A DNA stretch of 64,000 nt from a virus. How positions within the stretch are numbered: position 1 is the first letter of the stretch; every line of letters begins with the position of its first letter. The notes under the pieces were generated by a model. The model saw nothing but the letters and a program-made list of their open reading frames with translations. It was not told the DNA's origin and searched no databases. The stretch spans positions 1 through 64,000 of the IMG/VR virus record IMGVR_UViG_3300009703_004110, one strand, 5' to 3'. Made by a program: the position numbers and the translations under genes. Positions 13,853-22,540 of the stretch are shown one piece after another.

Positions 13853-14385
13853 CCTATGGCTCCTTCTAAGTTTACTACTCCAAGTCTATACAACTTTCTT
13901 TTTAAGGTAGGGCTCTTTGTATCTGTATATATTTGATACATAGATCCTACTTCTTCAAACTTATATAGTTTATTAACCAAAGATAAATGCGTTAAAGCAG
14001 AGACGCAATCTTGATATCTCGTAGCCAACTCAACATATGGCATTGGCCTTTTTCCAAGCTTAGCTACTTGATAATATGCTGCCGAGCCCATATCTGTATA
14101 ATATGAATGATTGTTTATGCTATCTGGAAAGTATCCTGAAATAAACAAACTGTAATCTCCAAGCTGCCTTAGTCTTTGCATCCTCTCTATTCTACCAGGT
14201 GCTCCTTTTGCTTCTAGATATAAATCTACCAAATAGGTCTTTTCTCCTGCCGCCCATACCGCTTCTGAGGTTATAGAATTGGTCATTAAGTCAACAAGGT
14301 AAGATAATGATCTTGGGGCTATTGGCCCTCGCCTGTCTAGAATATGAGACAGTTCTTCTCTAAAAGAAGAAGCTGGTTCTTGCAT
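13849..14385 (-). CDS. Hypothetical 178-aa protein
   Basis: This is a mostly helical soluble protein with a conserved-looking core LGDYSLFISGYFPDSINN, then YYTDMGSAAYYQVA. This gives the impression of a bacterial family of unknown function, but I cannot name it. It overlaps the next gene by 4 nt (ATGA) and starts 2 nt after the end of the NifU-like gene. Confidence 0.6.
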   Translation of the reverse strand: MQEPASSFREELSHILDRRGPIAPRSLSYLVDLMTNSITSEAVWAAGEKTYLVDLYLEAKGAPGRIERMQRLRQLGDYSLFISGYFPDSINNHSYYTDMGSAAYYQVAKLGKRPMPYVELATRYQDCVSALTHLSLVNKLYKFEEVGSMYQIYTDTKSPTLKRKLYRLGVVNLEGAIG

Positions 14386-14387
14386 GG

Positions 14388-14633
14388 TTACTCCGCAAAT
14401 TCGGCATTCTCCACAACTAATTCATCATTTTGAAAATGTTCTATCATGTAATTTTGAATCTGAAACAGCGTTGCTCCTAAAGATGAGGGACAGCCTGCGC
14501 AGCCCCCGTGAAAAGAAAGTATTACCCTATTCTCTTCAACTCTTGATAGTGACACAAATCCATTATGAATGGCCAAAGAAGGATTGATTTCTTCTTGCAA
14601 TAATTCATTTACATTTTTGTTATTTAATTCCAT
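14388..14633 (-). CDS. NifU C-terminal-type (Nfu) Fe-S scaffold protein
   Basis: This 81-aa protein consists of a single NifU C-terminal domain with the CxxC motif at Cys45 and Cys48 (GGCAGCPSS) and the following amphipathic helix. Known role: assemble or carry a [4Fe-4S] cluster bridged between two monomers. Together with the A-type carrier at 12097-12432 it forms a two-part Fe-S maturation set in a phage-like genome. It is a stand-alone domain, as in Nfu proteins, with no IscU or IscS visible. Confidence 0.85.
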   Translation of the reverse strand: MELNNKNVNELLQEEINPSLAIHNGFVSLSRVEENRVILSFHGGCAGCPSSLGATLFQIQNYMIEHFQNDELVVENAEFAE

Positions 14634-14657
14634 ATTCTGCTTCCTCTTATAAACCTA

Positions 14658-15236
14658 TTATAGATAGGACTTATTAAGTTCGTCGCTAAATATTTCAAAT
14701 AAAGAGCGAGACTCTCTGTCTTTTTCGCTCAACCTCAAGTCTTTCATCCAGCTATTGATAATCTCAGTTCCTTCTTCTAAGTTAGAATAAGCCTCTGGCC
14801 TAGCCTCGATTTCTATAACGTCCCTGCCATCTTCTAACGTATAAAATGATACATCGCAATCTTCAAAGTGATAGATCCAAGCCTTCTTGGTAACTGTGAA
14901 TTGGAATTCATAATTTGCTAGCTTTAAGAAATCTACTACATTCTCTTCAGGATTGCCCAAGACGTTGATATCAACTTCTTTTCTGCATGAATTACCATTT
15001 ATCTTTCTCTTAATGGTTATTTCAGCGTATGGGTTTCCACTTCTTAAAGAGACGCCTTTTCTGTGCCTCAGGAAGCCCTGATGCCCGCTACTGGTGTAAT
15101 AGTCATCTTCTGATATTACAACCTTTGGAACCAAGGTTTCTTCAGCAAGGTTCTCTACGATCTCATGAAACTGGCGTCTATTGACGTGAGCCCAGAACTT
15201 ATATTCGATCTCAGTATTTATTTTAGTATTAAACAT
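14658..15236 (-). CDS. CYTH-domain (triphosphate tunnel) protein
   Basis: I chose ATG 15236 (MFNTKINTEIEYKF), preceded by AAGGATG. The longer open frame would overlap thymidine kinase. The N-terminus carries the ExExK signature (EIEYK), followed by FLRHRKG, AEITIKRK, a CRKEVD strand and IEIEARPEA, consistent with the CYTH/TTM superfamily barrel. Family members hydrolyse thiamine triphosphate or tripolyphosphate, or make cAMP. Which applies is unknown. The protein is 192 aa, within family range, and lies 10 nt downstream of the thymidine kinase gene. Confidence 0.75.
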   Translation of the reverse strand: MFNTKINTEIEYKFWAHVNRRQFHEIVENLAEETLVPKVVISEDDYYTSSGHQGFLRHRKGVSLRSGNPYAEITIKRKINGNSCRKEVDINVLGNPEENVVDFLKLANYEFQFTVTKKAWIYHFEDCDVSFYTLEDGRDVIEIEARPEAYSNLEEGTEIINSWMKDLRLSEKDRESRSLFEIFSDELNKSYL

Positions 15237-15246
15237 AATCATCCTT

Positions 15247-15807
15247 TTATAACATGGAGGCTTGAGGGTGGTGCTTATAACACCTTGGCTCATACATTTC
15301 TGAGCCTCCCACCTCAATTTCTCCGGACGCCTTTTCGCCTGCACCTTCGAACTTGAAGGTGAAGTGTGCGTCTTCATAACACTCAGTTACGCCACATATA
15401 GAGCTACATTTATAAATCTCTGTGGCATAAGGCATTATGAGTGCAATGTCTGGAAATGGTTCCAGGCTTGATGAGAGATCAAGAGAGGAAACCAAAACAA
15501 TCTTATCTTGAGCATATAGGCTTAGAATTTCTGAGCCAATATTCTTAATCATGAATGCTTCGTCAATTGCTATGACATCATAAAGTTCAGGATTGAGCTT
15601 TCTAATATCAAAAAGATTCTTTACGCTTACAGCTTCCAGGGATATTCCTGTATGTGTACATACGTGTGTCTCTGAGAATCTACCATCTACCTTGGGTTTG
15701 AGTAGAAGGATTTTCTTGTTCTTATATCTATATCTATCTAATTCTGCTAAAACGCTTGTTGTCTTTCCCGAGAACATCGGGCCAACATAAAGAGCTAATC
15801 TTGCCAT
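15247..15807 (-). CDS. tdk: Thymidine kinase (type II)
   Basis: This 186-aa enzyme has a P-loop GPMFSGKTT at residues 9-17, the DEA-type Walker B with the catalytic Glu83 (AIDEAF), and paired Cys (CSSIC; later CYKHH) for the structural zinc. Reaction: phosphorylation of thymidine to dTMP, supplying the dTTP pool for phage DNA synthesis along with RNR and dUTPase. The length matches bacterial and T4-type enzymes. It overlaps the upstream 75-aa gene by 13 nt. Confidence 0.93.
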   Translation of the reverse strand: MARLALYVGPMFSGKTTSVLAELDRYRYKNKKILLLKPKVDGRFSETHVCTHTGISLEAVSVKNLFDIRKLNPELYDVIAIDEAFMIKNIGSEILSLYAQDKIVLVSSLDLSSSLEPFPDIALIMPYATEIYKCSSICGVTECYEDAHFTFKFEGAGEKASGEIEVGGSEMYEPRCYKHHPQASML

Positions 15808-16022
15808 TGTTCGTCACCTAACTGAATATCTTCCTCTCGTTCGATATTTATAAAATTCCATCCAGTTTGATAAGCGGCTCTCCCACCGTTACTAAAATAA
15901 AGCATGTACTGAATAGTTTGGTCAGATAAAATGGCCGTATCTACGTCTTGAAAAGTTCCGTAATGTGGATAAACTTCTGTGACTCGCTTAATTATTTGTT
16001 TTTCTAATTCATTAAGTGTCAT
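15795..16022 (-). CDS. Hypothetical 75-aa protein
   Basis: This is a small acidic protein with a helical N-terminus (LNELEKQIIKRVTEVY) and an aromatic middle. No family is recognised. It overlaps both thymidine kinase (13 nt) and the HNH endonuclease gene (11 nt), so it is embedded in a continuous leftward unit. Confidence 0.55.
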   Translation of the reverse strand: MTLNELEKQIIKRVTEVYPHYGTFQDVDTAILSDQTIQYMLYFSNGGRAAYQTGWNFINIEREEDIQLGDEQWQD

Positions 16023-16788
16023 TTAATTTCCTGTATATCTTCTCTATATGTTTCTTAAAATCATTCAAACTAGCTGTTTTCTTCATCGAGTTACAAGTAA
16101 AGCAGCAAGGTACGATGTTGTCTAATTGATATCCAATAGTGCTATCTATTCTATCTAGACCTATTGTCTTTATTTTATCATCACAATATGTACAATTTGA
16201 TTGCCAATATTTATAAAACTCTTTATCAGACAAAGACCATTCAATATTTCTTTTTTTTGCTCCTATCTTATAAGTTGCCAATCTTCCTTTTTTTGTATTT
16301 TTATATAACTTATTCTTCTTATTAGAACAATCTTTGCATATATTAGATATTCCATCTTTAGAACGAGATTCTTTTATAAAGAATTTAAGTAATTTTTCTA
16401 TGTTGCACGAAGAGCAGGTTTTAATTATTGTATCAAGCTCCTCTTCTGTTCGATAATTATCTCTATAATCATATTTTCTATCGCGCGCATATCTGGCATC
16501 ACAAGTTTTACAATAACAACTTAATCCATCTGTTCTTTCCAGTACTTTATAAAAAAATTTTCCAAGTTTTAACTTGTGACATTTCATACATTCTTTTCTT
16601 TTTTTAAAAATTTGACTATAATTATGTCCACCGCTTTGAATTATTTTATTAACTCTTTTTTCTTTAATCTTTCTTGTCTGAGCTGATCTACATTTTTTAC
16701 ATACATTCCTATATGAATCAGAGTCTTTTCTAAAAGAAAACTTCTCTATATTTTTATCTGTATTGCACTCTTTGCATATCTTTTTCAT
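16012..16788 (-). CDS. HNH/endonuclease VII-like homing-type endonuclease
   Basis: This 258-aa, very Lys- and Cys-rich protein has three CxxC-x-CxxC zinc-knuckle repeats (CKECNTDKNIEKF; CMKCHKLK; CSSCNIEK) in the N-terminal 150 residues. They are followed by an HNH core: CTYC, then GLDRIDSTIGYQLDN and CCFTCNSMK. This design fits free-standing phage HNH endonucleases. It sits between topoisomerase I and the thymidine kinase group with a perfect hairpin directly in front of its GGAG site. The base composition is more AT-rich than the neighbours, supporting insertion as a mobile gene. Confidence 0.8.
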   Translation of the reverse strand: MKKICKECNTDKNIEKFSFRKDSDSYRNVCKKCRSAQTRKIKEKRVNKIIQSGGHNYSQIFKKRKECMKCHKLKLGKFFYKVLERTDGLSCYCKTCDARYARDRKYDYRDNYRTEEELDTIIKTCSSCNIEKLLKFFIKESRSKDGISNICKDCSNKKNKLYKNTKKGRLATYKIGAKKRNIEWSLSDKEFYKYWQSNCTYCDDKIKTIGLDRIDSTIGYQLDNIVPCCFTCNSMKKTASLNDFKKHIEKIYRKLNDT

Positions 16789-16804
16789 TATATAATAATT
16801 CTCC

Positions 16805-16845
16805 GGGCAGTATGGTGCTTTTTACTTTAAATTACCATACTGCCC
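16805..16845 (-). promoter_or_regulatory. Perfect 12-bp hairpin upstream of HNH gene
   Basis: The arms GGGCAGTATGGT and ACCATACTGCCC enclose a 17-nt loop. The hairpin lies 6 nt after the topA stop, and the HNH gene's GGAG begins directly after the stem. There is no U-run, so a simple terminator is not obvious. It may limit readthrough or hinder ribosome access to the endonuclease gene. Confidence 0.65.
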
Positions 16846-16850
16846 TACTT

Positions 16851-19088
16851 CTATTTATTAGTATAACGACACTTGGGAAAGGAACTGCATCCTCGCCAAT
16901 TTCCAGATCCAAATTTTGACTTTCGTTCGATTAATGTTCCTATCTTACATTTAGGGCAAGAAACTCCAGTGTCTTTGCCTCCCGCTCCTTTCTTCTTCTT
17001 AATAATAAAATTATCGTTTTCATCCAAGCTTACGCTATTTTTGCACTTGGGATACTGATCGCATGCAGCGAAACTTCCGAACTTGCCACTTCTCTTTAGC
17101 ATCTTTCCTTTTTTGCATTTAGAACACTTGATACCCATGTCTTTTGCTGCAGATTTACCTGATGCAATCACCTTACCTTCTACTTCTTTTCCGGTAAAGG
17201 TGCATGCAGATCCTTGACATCTGAGGTACGATCCATATTGTCCGTTTTTAGCTTCCAGCATGTTACCGCATACTGGACACGGATGACCTGTTTCGACTTC
17301 TACATCAACAGGGTTACCATCGGTATCAAAGTTAACGGTATGACCACATTCCGGCCATTTATCGCAGCCCATAAAGACACCAAGCGATGATATCTTTTTA
17401 ATCATCTTGGTACCGTCTTTGCAAGCCTTGCAATCTATGTCAGTTTTAAATATTTGATTTTTTGCCTTCTTTGCTACATCTACTTCGCTCATCAACTGTG
17501 CAAAGAAAGCAGTCATAGATGGCTTTAAAGCTTTTTTACCAGCAGCTATCTCATCAAGTTCAAGCTCCATCTTCGCTGTAAACGCGGAACTAGTGACGTT
17601 ACCAAAGAAGTGAGTTAGATAGTCAGATACCATAATTCCAACCTCAGTTGCCTTAATGGTTTGCTTTTGACGCTCTACGTAATTTCGATTAATCAAAGTA
17701 TCCATAGTGGCAGCATAGGTCGCTGGTCTACCAATTCCTTCCTTCTCCATCTTATCGGTGAAAGTTCCGGGATCGGTATATCGTGGCGGAGCCTTGGTGA
17801 AATGCTGAGCCGGATTAAACTTCTTTATCTTAATTAATTGCCCATTTTTTAGGACAGGAAGAGCACTATCTTTCGTAGCAGAACCGTAAATCTTCAAGAA
17901 GCCATCGAATCTCTGAATAGAGCCTGATGTTCTGAAGTTATATACGTCTTTCTTACCCTTGACACTAAGTTTGATTGAGGCCTGATCGAAAACGGCTTCC
18001 GCCATTTGCGACGCCATAAATCTATTTGAGATTAACTTAAGAAGCTTTCTTTCATCAGTACCTAAACTCGCAGGGGTTGGATCAAAGGTGGGTCTAATTG
18101 CTTCGTGAGCATCTTGAGAGCCGCCCTTAGACTTATAAGCCCTGGTCTTAAGTGACAAATACTGCTTACCGTGAGCTTTTTCGATTCTATCTCTGATGTC
18201 TATAATCTTTGTCGGATCCGATCTAACGCTGTCAGTACGATGGTATGTAATCAGTCCCTGTGAGAACAAGCTTTGTGCTGTATTCATGACTCTCTTACCA
18301 GTCCATCCAAACCTGGTACCTGCGTCTTTTTGCATAGACGCGGTAACGAATGGTGGAGCAGGCTTACGAGTTCTCTTCTTTTTGGTATATGAATCTACAG
18401 TTACCTGTTTGACCATATCAGCCAGTATTTCGTCAGCTTTCTTCTTAGTTCTGGGAACATACTTTTTGTCGTTAATTCCATAAAAATCGGCTTGGAATCC
18501 TAGTTCTGTTAAAGCTTTGATGGTCCAGTATTCTTCTGGAACAAAGGCTCTAATCTCTCGCTCTCTATCTACGATAAACTTTAAAGCAGCAGATTGTACG
18601 CGCCCAGCACTAGTATTCTTAAGGCCCTTGGTCCACATAATAGGGCTAACTTTAAAACCAACCAGCCTATCAGTGATTCGTCTAGCTTGCTGTGCTGCAA
18701 AAAGATCATCATTAAACGGAATTGGTTTTTTAATACCAGCTAATACATCCTTCTTAGTAATGGTCTTAAACAAGACACGATGAACATTCTTACCCCTTTT
18801 AGGCAGAATTTCTCTTAAATTAAAGGCGATCGCAGATCCTTCTCTGTCTCCATCTGTTGCGATATAAATATCTGTATGATTTTTAGCCGCCAACTTAAGG
18901 CCTTTAACTACATCTTTCTTACCCGGACTAACTACATATGTAGTATCCCATGTAGTAAGATCAATACCCATTTTTTTCTTTTCCAAATCCATAATGTGAC
19001 CCACTGAGGCCATCACTACATAACCGTTACCAAGGATTTTTTTAATCTTTGCACACTTATTTGGTGATTCAACTATTACTAACGCCAT
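16851..19088 (-). CDS. topA: DNA topoisomerase I (type IA)
   Basis: This 745-aa protein has a TOPRIM domain (VIVESPNKCAKI; TDGDREGSA at 78-86), the GRVQSAALK block, the active-site Tyr282 in GLITYHRTDS, and four C-terminal zinc-ribbon modules with paired Cys. Reaction: ATP-independent relaxation of negatively supercoiled DNA through a 5'-phosphotyrosine. Length and architecture are bacterial-like rather than the short phage forms. It would support replication together with the DnaB, loader and helicase genes. It starts after a roughly 100-nt gap with a small hairpin at 19146-19166. Confidence 0.95.
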   Translation of the reverse strand: MALVIVESPNKCAKIKKILGNGYVVMASVGHIMDLEKKKMGIDLTTWDTTYVVSPGKKDVVKGLKLAAKNHTDIYIATDGDREGSAIAFNLREILPKRGKNVHRVLFKTITKKDVLAGIKKPIPFNDDLFAAQQARRITDRLVGFKVSPIMWTKGLKNTSAGRVQSAALKFIVDREREIRAFVPEEYWTIKALTELGFQADFYGINDKKYVPRTKKKADEILADMVKQVTVDSYTKKKRTRKPAPPFVTASMQKDAGTRFGWTGKRVMNTAQSLFSQGLITYHRTDSVRSDPTKIIDIRDRIEKAHGKQYLSLKTRAYKSKGGSQDAHEAIRPTFDPTPASLGTDERKLLKLISNRFMASQMAEAVFDQASIKLSVKGKKDVYNFRTSGSIQRFDGFLKIYGSATKDSALPVLKNGQLIKIKKFNPAQHFTKAPPRYTDPGTFTDKMEKEGIGRPATYAATMDTLINRNYVERQKQTIKATEVGIMVSDYLTHFFGNVTSSAFTAKMELELDEIAAGKKALKPSMTAFFAQLMSEVDVAKKAKNQIFKTDIDCKACKDGTKMIKKISSLGVFMGCDKWPECGHTVNFDTDGNPVDVEVETGHPCPVCGNMLEAKNGQYGSYLRCQGSACTFTGKEVEGKVIASGKSAAKDMGIKCSKCKKGKMLKRSGKFGSFAACDQYPKCKNSVSLDENDNFIIKKKKGAGGKDTGVSCPKCKIGTLIERKSKFGSGNWRGCSSFPKCRYTNK

Positions 19089-19187
19089 AGAGGTTCCTTA
19101 CAAAAATAGCAGAAGAAGATTTATTCTCCCTCTTCTATATATGATACCGGCGTAGGTATAGCCGGTCTCGAAAATGTATGTACTTTG

Positions 19188-19430
19188 TTATTCCGGAGCT
19201 TCTCCCAGGCTGTCACCCAGCGCGGTAAAAACCTCTCTCAGGATCTTCAATTCTTCTTCCGGTATTTCTATCGAATCCGGCAGACCTGTTGCTCCCTCTA
19301 AGTTAATATCATCAAGAGCGCCTACTTCTGCTTTTTTATAAGCGATAATTAAATTGGTTACAAAATCTGCATCCTCGGCCAATCCCGCCCTGTCTAAATT
19401 ATCTGCAATCTTTACTAATCTTTTAATCAT
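19188..19430 (-). CDS. Hypothetical 80-aa protein with N-terminal packaging-like module
   Basis: I chose ATG 19430 (MIKRLVKIADNLDRAG) because GGAG lies 9 nt upstream. The first 35 residues are one of the clearest copies of the module (IADNLDRAGLAEDADFVTNL). The rest is acidic with Glu- and Leu-rich helices. With only about 45 residues outside the module, it could be a small internal head protein, inferred from the module alone. Confidence 0.65.
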   Translation of the reverse strand: MIKRLVKIADNLDRAGLAEDADFVTNLIIAYKKAEVGALDDINLEGATGLPDSIEIPEEELKILREVFTALGDSLGEAPE

Positions 19431-19449
19431 AACTTTAAACTCCAAATAA

Positions 19450-19854
19450 TTATTTTAATACTTCTTGCTTTCCAAAAGCAATGCATTCGAAAAAGTCTAA
19501 AGAAGTTAGATCATCCTGTATAGTAACTTCGATCTTATCTGTTGTACCTGGAAATAGAACTACCGGAAAGGTTAATTGATATACTGCCATAAAATAATCA
19601 ACATTGGCACTTATAGCGCCTACGTCAGAAATAATTGATGTATTGATTCTGACTCCACCCCCGCTTTGTCCTGCGTAATTATAAAAATCGCCCAGAACCG
19701 TCATAGGATCAACAAATAAGTTTACAATTTCAGAATTAATAAACTGAAATTTAATTCCATTTGTAAGCGGAGTATTATTAGATGTGGCGGTACCAAACCT
19801 TCTACTATCCGCACTAAATATATTTAGATTATTACTATGAATAATAAATCTCAT
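19450..19854 (-). CDS. Hypothetical 134-aa virion-like protein
   Basis: This beta-rich, Asn/Thr/Ser-rich protein contains VTIQDDLTSLDFFECIAF near the end. No family is recognised. Its start overlaps the stop of the fibre-like gene (ATGA), so it is likely a partner or cap in the same structural set. Confidence 0.55.
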   Translation of the reverse strand: MRFIIHSNNLNIFSADSRRFGTATSNNTPLTNGIKFQFINSEIVNLFVDPMTVLGDFYNYAGQSGGGVRINTSIISDVGAISANVDYFMAVYQLTFPVVLFPGTTDKIEVTIQDDLTSLDFFECIAFGKQEVLK

Positions 19855-20492
19855 TTCATTATTGGGCCGGTAACAACCTCTGGTTCATCAGGGATCGGGG
19901 CGTCAGCTATTTCCGCTAGTAAGGCTATGATCCTATCTAATTGCACACCAACATCAGATGCATTATCTTTTGCGGTCTCAAGTATGACGTCTAAATCTTC
20001 AAGCTGATTGTCAACTCCTATTAACTGCCCCTCAATCTTTTCATTTGAAACAGAATAATTAGTAGGTGAGTAATCGATAAATAAGTTACCTCCTATTATT
20101 TCATCTGAACCACCAGCAATATGAGTAGAGGCATGTACTTTTGGCATTCTGGTTTTAGAAGTGTCATCTAATGTCGCATCAGAAATAATATCATTAAGTT
20201 CAGATAAAGTTGCTAGACCAAGATCTTTAAAATTAAGATTTTCTATTCTAAGCCTTAAACCCTCTAGTTCTTGGTCTAATTTATTTAACTCATCATTAAA
20301 GTCATCTAGCCTAGCCCTTACTGTAAAAAAACTACTCGAAGACGGAAGGACTCCTAGTTCTGCTTCTATATTTGCAATAGCTGAACGAAGAGTGTTAACA
20401 CTAAAAGCATTAATTTCAGTTGACCCATCTACTGCAATGGGCAACTGAGCGTAGCCATCGATCGCGTTAGGATATATACTGAAATCTGACAT
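19851..20492 (-). CDS. Short fibre-like structural protein (213 aa)
   Basis: The N-terminal 60 residues (YPNAIDGYAQLPIAVDG, then TLRSAIANIEAELG) are near-identical in pattern to those of the 414-aa protein at 23233-24477, followed by a coiled-coil stretch (LDDFNDELNKLDQELEGLRL). A shared base domain with different distal parts is typical of virion appendage proteins attached at the same site. The coiled coil suggests a trimer. Role inferred: short tail fibre or connector. Confidence 0.65.
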   Translation of the reverse strand: MSDFSIYPNAIDGYAQLPIAVDGSTEINAFSVNTLRSAIANIEAELGVLPSSSSFFTVRARLDDFNDELNKLDQELEGLRLRIENLNFKDLGLATLSELNDIISDATLDDTSKTRMPKVHASTHIAGGSDEIIGGNLFIDYSPTNYSVSNEKIEGQLIGVDNQLEDLDVILETAKDNASDVGVQLDRIIALLAEIADAPIPDEPEVVTGPIMK

Positions 20493-20527
20493 TTATTCTC
20501 CTAAAAAGAGTTAAATAATTAATATGC

Positions 20528-21091
20528 TTATTCTTCCTCTATTTTAGTCAGAACTTCTTTTCTAGCAGAGGCCGTGGTCATGCTCTCTGTAGAGCCAAAT
20601 CCGCCGATACCTCTTTCGGTAGTGGGAAGTTCACTTACTACATTAAACTTAGAATCATATCTTTTTCGAAGAATTAGCTGAGTTAGAACAGGCTTCAATC
20701 TTAAGACCCCATCAGCCAGAGCTGACATGTTTCTATATCTCTTTCCTTCAAAAGAAATGATGCCATTTGCAAATTGCTGGCTTTTACCAACGCCTTCTCC
20801 GGCATAAGCGTGATGAACTCTTATTGCCACCAAAACTTCTCCGCGATAATCTTCGTCAATAATTCCAATAGAATTAGCCAATGACAGACCCTGTTTGGAT
20901 ATACGACTGCACGGTGCAATCTCCCAATAGAATCCTTCTGGTGATGCGACAGATATCCCGGTCTTAAAGAATATCACGTCTCCAACAATTTTATGTACTC
21001 CGATAAAGGTTAGGTCATAACCCGTATCAGCGTCATGTGCTCTTGATGGCACTACGGCCTTTTCATCTAACAGCTTAATATCAGTAATCAT
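20528..21091 (-). CDS. dut: dUTP diphosphatase (dUTPase)
   Basis: The start ATG has GGAG 5 nt upstream. The trimeric dUTPase motifs are present: DADTGYDL, PCSRISKQGLSL, GIIDEDYRGE, and the C-terminal arm PTTERGIGGFGST. Reaction: dUTP to dUMP plus PPi, keeping uracil out of DNA and feeding dTMP synthesis. At 187 aa it is longer than the usual 150, from an insert after residue 105 and a charged tail. It lies among structural genes, away from the thymidine kinase cluster. Confidence 0.93.
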   Translation of the reverse strand: MITDIKLLDEKAVVPSRAHDADTGYDLTFIGVHKIVGDVIFFKTGISVASPEGFYWEIAPCSRISKQGLSLANSIGIIDEDYRGEVLVAIRVHHAYAGEGVGKSQQFANGIISFEGKRYRNMSALADGVLRLKPVLTQLILRKRYDSKFNVVSELPTTERGIGGFGSTESMTTASARKEVLTKIEEE

Positions 21092-21519
21092 TTGTTCTCC
21101 ATAAGTGCCCACTCCATATATTTGGTTAAGGCGTCAGCTCGTTCAATTTCCCACTTTATATCATCAATAGGAATCTTTAATTTTTTTCCAAGTTTATAGC
21201 CGCGCTTCCAAGCTTCGGCTTCTTCTAATATTACTAAAACCCTCTCTTCTTTGGTTAAGGCTTTCTCTTCTCGTTTTGATGCCGGAAGCAGCTTTATATT
21301 TCCTGGCGCACGATGAATTAAAATATGGCCTGCTTCATGCAAAGCAATATATGTTTTATTTTCTAAATCAAGATTATCTGCTCTAAGTTCTATTATTTTA
21401 GATTCAGCACACATACAATTATCATTTCCATCTAAATCTACATAATATCCCTTGTCCTCCGCCCAATCAGATACTATATATAAGCAAGCTTCCCATAGCA
21501 TAGAGTTATCCTCCTTCAT
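21088..21519 (-). CDS. Zinc peptidase-like protein (HExxH, ImmA/IrrE type)
   Basis: This 143-aa protein has the motif ALHEAGHILIH (HExxH plus a further His) and a downstream EEAEAWKRG Glu that could be the third zinc ligand, as in ImmA/IrrE-type metallopeptidases. Such proteins cleave repressors or activate stress regulators. There is no adjacent helix-turn-helix repressor here. It ends at the dut start (4-nt overlap), so both are co-translated. Confidence 0.65.
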   Translation of the reverse strand: MKEDNSMLWEACLYIVSDWAEDKGYYVDLDGNDNCMCAESKIIELRADNLDLENKTYIALHEAGHILIHRAPGNIKLLPASKREEKALTKEERVLVILEEAEAWKRGYKLGKKLKIPIDDIKWEIERADALTKYMEWALMENK

Positions 21520-21569
21520 ATATCATACCTCGGAGAGCAACAAACTACATTTTGAGGTATAAAAAATTA

Positions 21570-22526
21570 TTATGGCAAGTTGTAGAAAAGTACCGAATCT
21601 TCATTATCTCCATTTAAACGTGAGCCGACTAAAAATCCACGATCTGTAGAGTCACTATTTTGTATAATAGTGCGAGCGCGATACTCCTGATAATATCCAG
21701 CCTGCCTTAGGTGTCCGGCGTAATTATTTGGAGTGCCTTCCTGAATAAATAATATTGGACAAAACACACTTGAGCCACCATTAGTATTCATACGTGGTGA
21801 GCCATTACCACTAGCTAATAAACTATGTTTGTCTACATCATCAAAAGTTGCCGGAACTGACGGTCTAAAGGCACCATGAGATACACTAGTATTGCTGGCA
21901 CTTGAGCCAAAAAATGTATTGACATTTGAACACGTATCACTGCTTATGAGGGCCGTTCCAGACCATGCGATAGCATAGACGCGTCCTGGCGTACCTTCAC
22001 CATCAGCATCGTCTGGTGGTGCTATAGATGCACCGCCATAAAACCCCCTAATATCGTCCGGACCTGATTCGTGAAACCAGATGGAAAAAGTTTCTTGGCT
22101 TTCTAAAATCCAAAATGAAGCAACTGCATCTGTGGTCGGCAAAAGAACTTTTCCATATTCAGAAAATCTTTGCGCTCCAAACGGATTAGACGCACTATTC
22201 CATACATTTGGTAGGACGGTTATATCAGAATCAGGCGACATTCCTACGTATAGGCAGTTTGCTATTTTATTATAAGGAGTTCTTATTTGAGCGGCATCCG
22301 GGCCTGTTCCGTCACCAGCGATTAAAAATCTTAATGCTGGCACATTTGAGCCTGACTTAGGACCTATCATAATAAAGTCCGCTCCAGATGATCCTTTGAT
22401 TTCCCAATAAGTTGAGTTTGCCATTTCAGCATTAATTGCAGCTATAACTCCAGCAATGGTATTCCCAGTCGCCGGTACTACTAATGGCCTCTGAAGAAAA
22501 GTTAAGTTTGGTAATGTACTCGCCAT
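21570..22526 (-). CDS. Putative tail/fibre structural protein (318 aa)
   Basis: This is a Gly/Ser/Asn-rich beta protein with a short helical N-terminus and low Lys and Arg content, typical of virion surface proteins. It has no recognised domain. It lies next to two fibre-type genes (22541-24477) with 14 nt between. The role as a receptor-contact or decoration protein is inferred from context and composition. Confidence 0.55.
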   Translation of the reverse strand: MASTLPNLTFLQRPLVVPATGNTIAGVIAAINAEMANSTYWEIKGSSGADFIMIGPKSGSNVPALRFLIAGDGTGPDAAQIRTPYNKIANCLYVGMSPDSDITVLPNVWNSASNPFGAQRFSEYGKVLLPTTDAVASFWILESQETFSIWFHESGPDDIRGFYGGASIAPPDDADGEGTPGRVYAIAWSGTALISSDTCSNVNTFFGSSASNTSVSHGAFRPSVPATFDDVDKHSLLASGNGSPRMNTNGGSSVFCPILFIQEGTPNNYAGHLRQAGYYQEYRARTIIQNSDSTDRGFLVGSRLNGDNEDSVLFYNLP

Positions 22527-22540
22527 AATATACTCCTAAT

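Noticed and set aside
19146-19166. Hairpin ACCGGC...GCCGGT as a terminator
   Set aside because: No T-run follows on either strand; kept only as a small unexplained hairpin between the 80-aa gene and topA.
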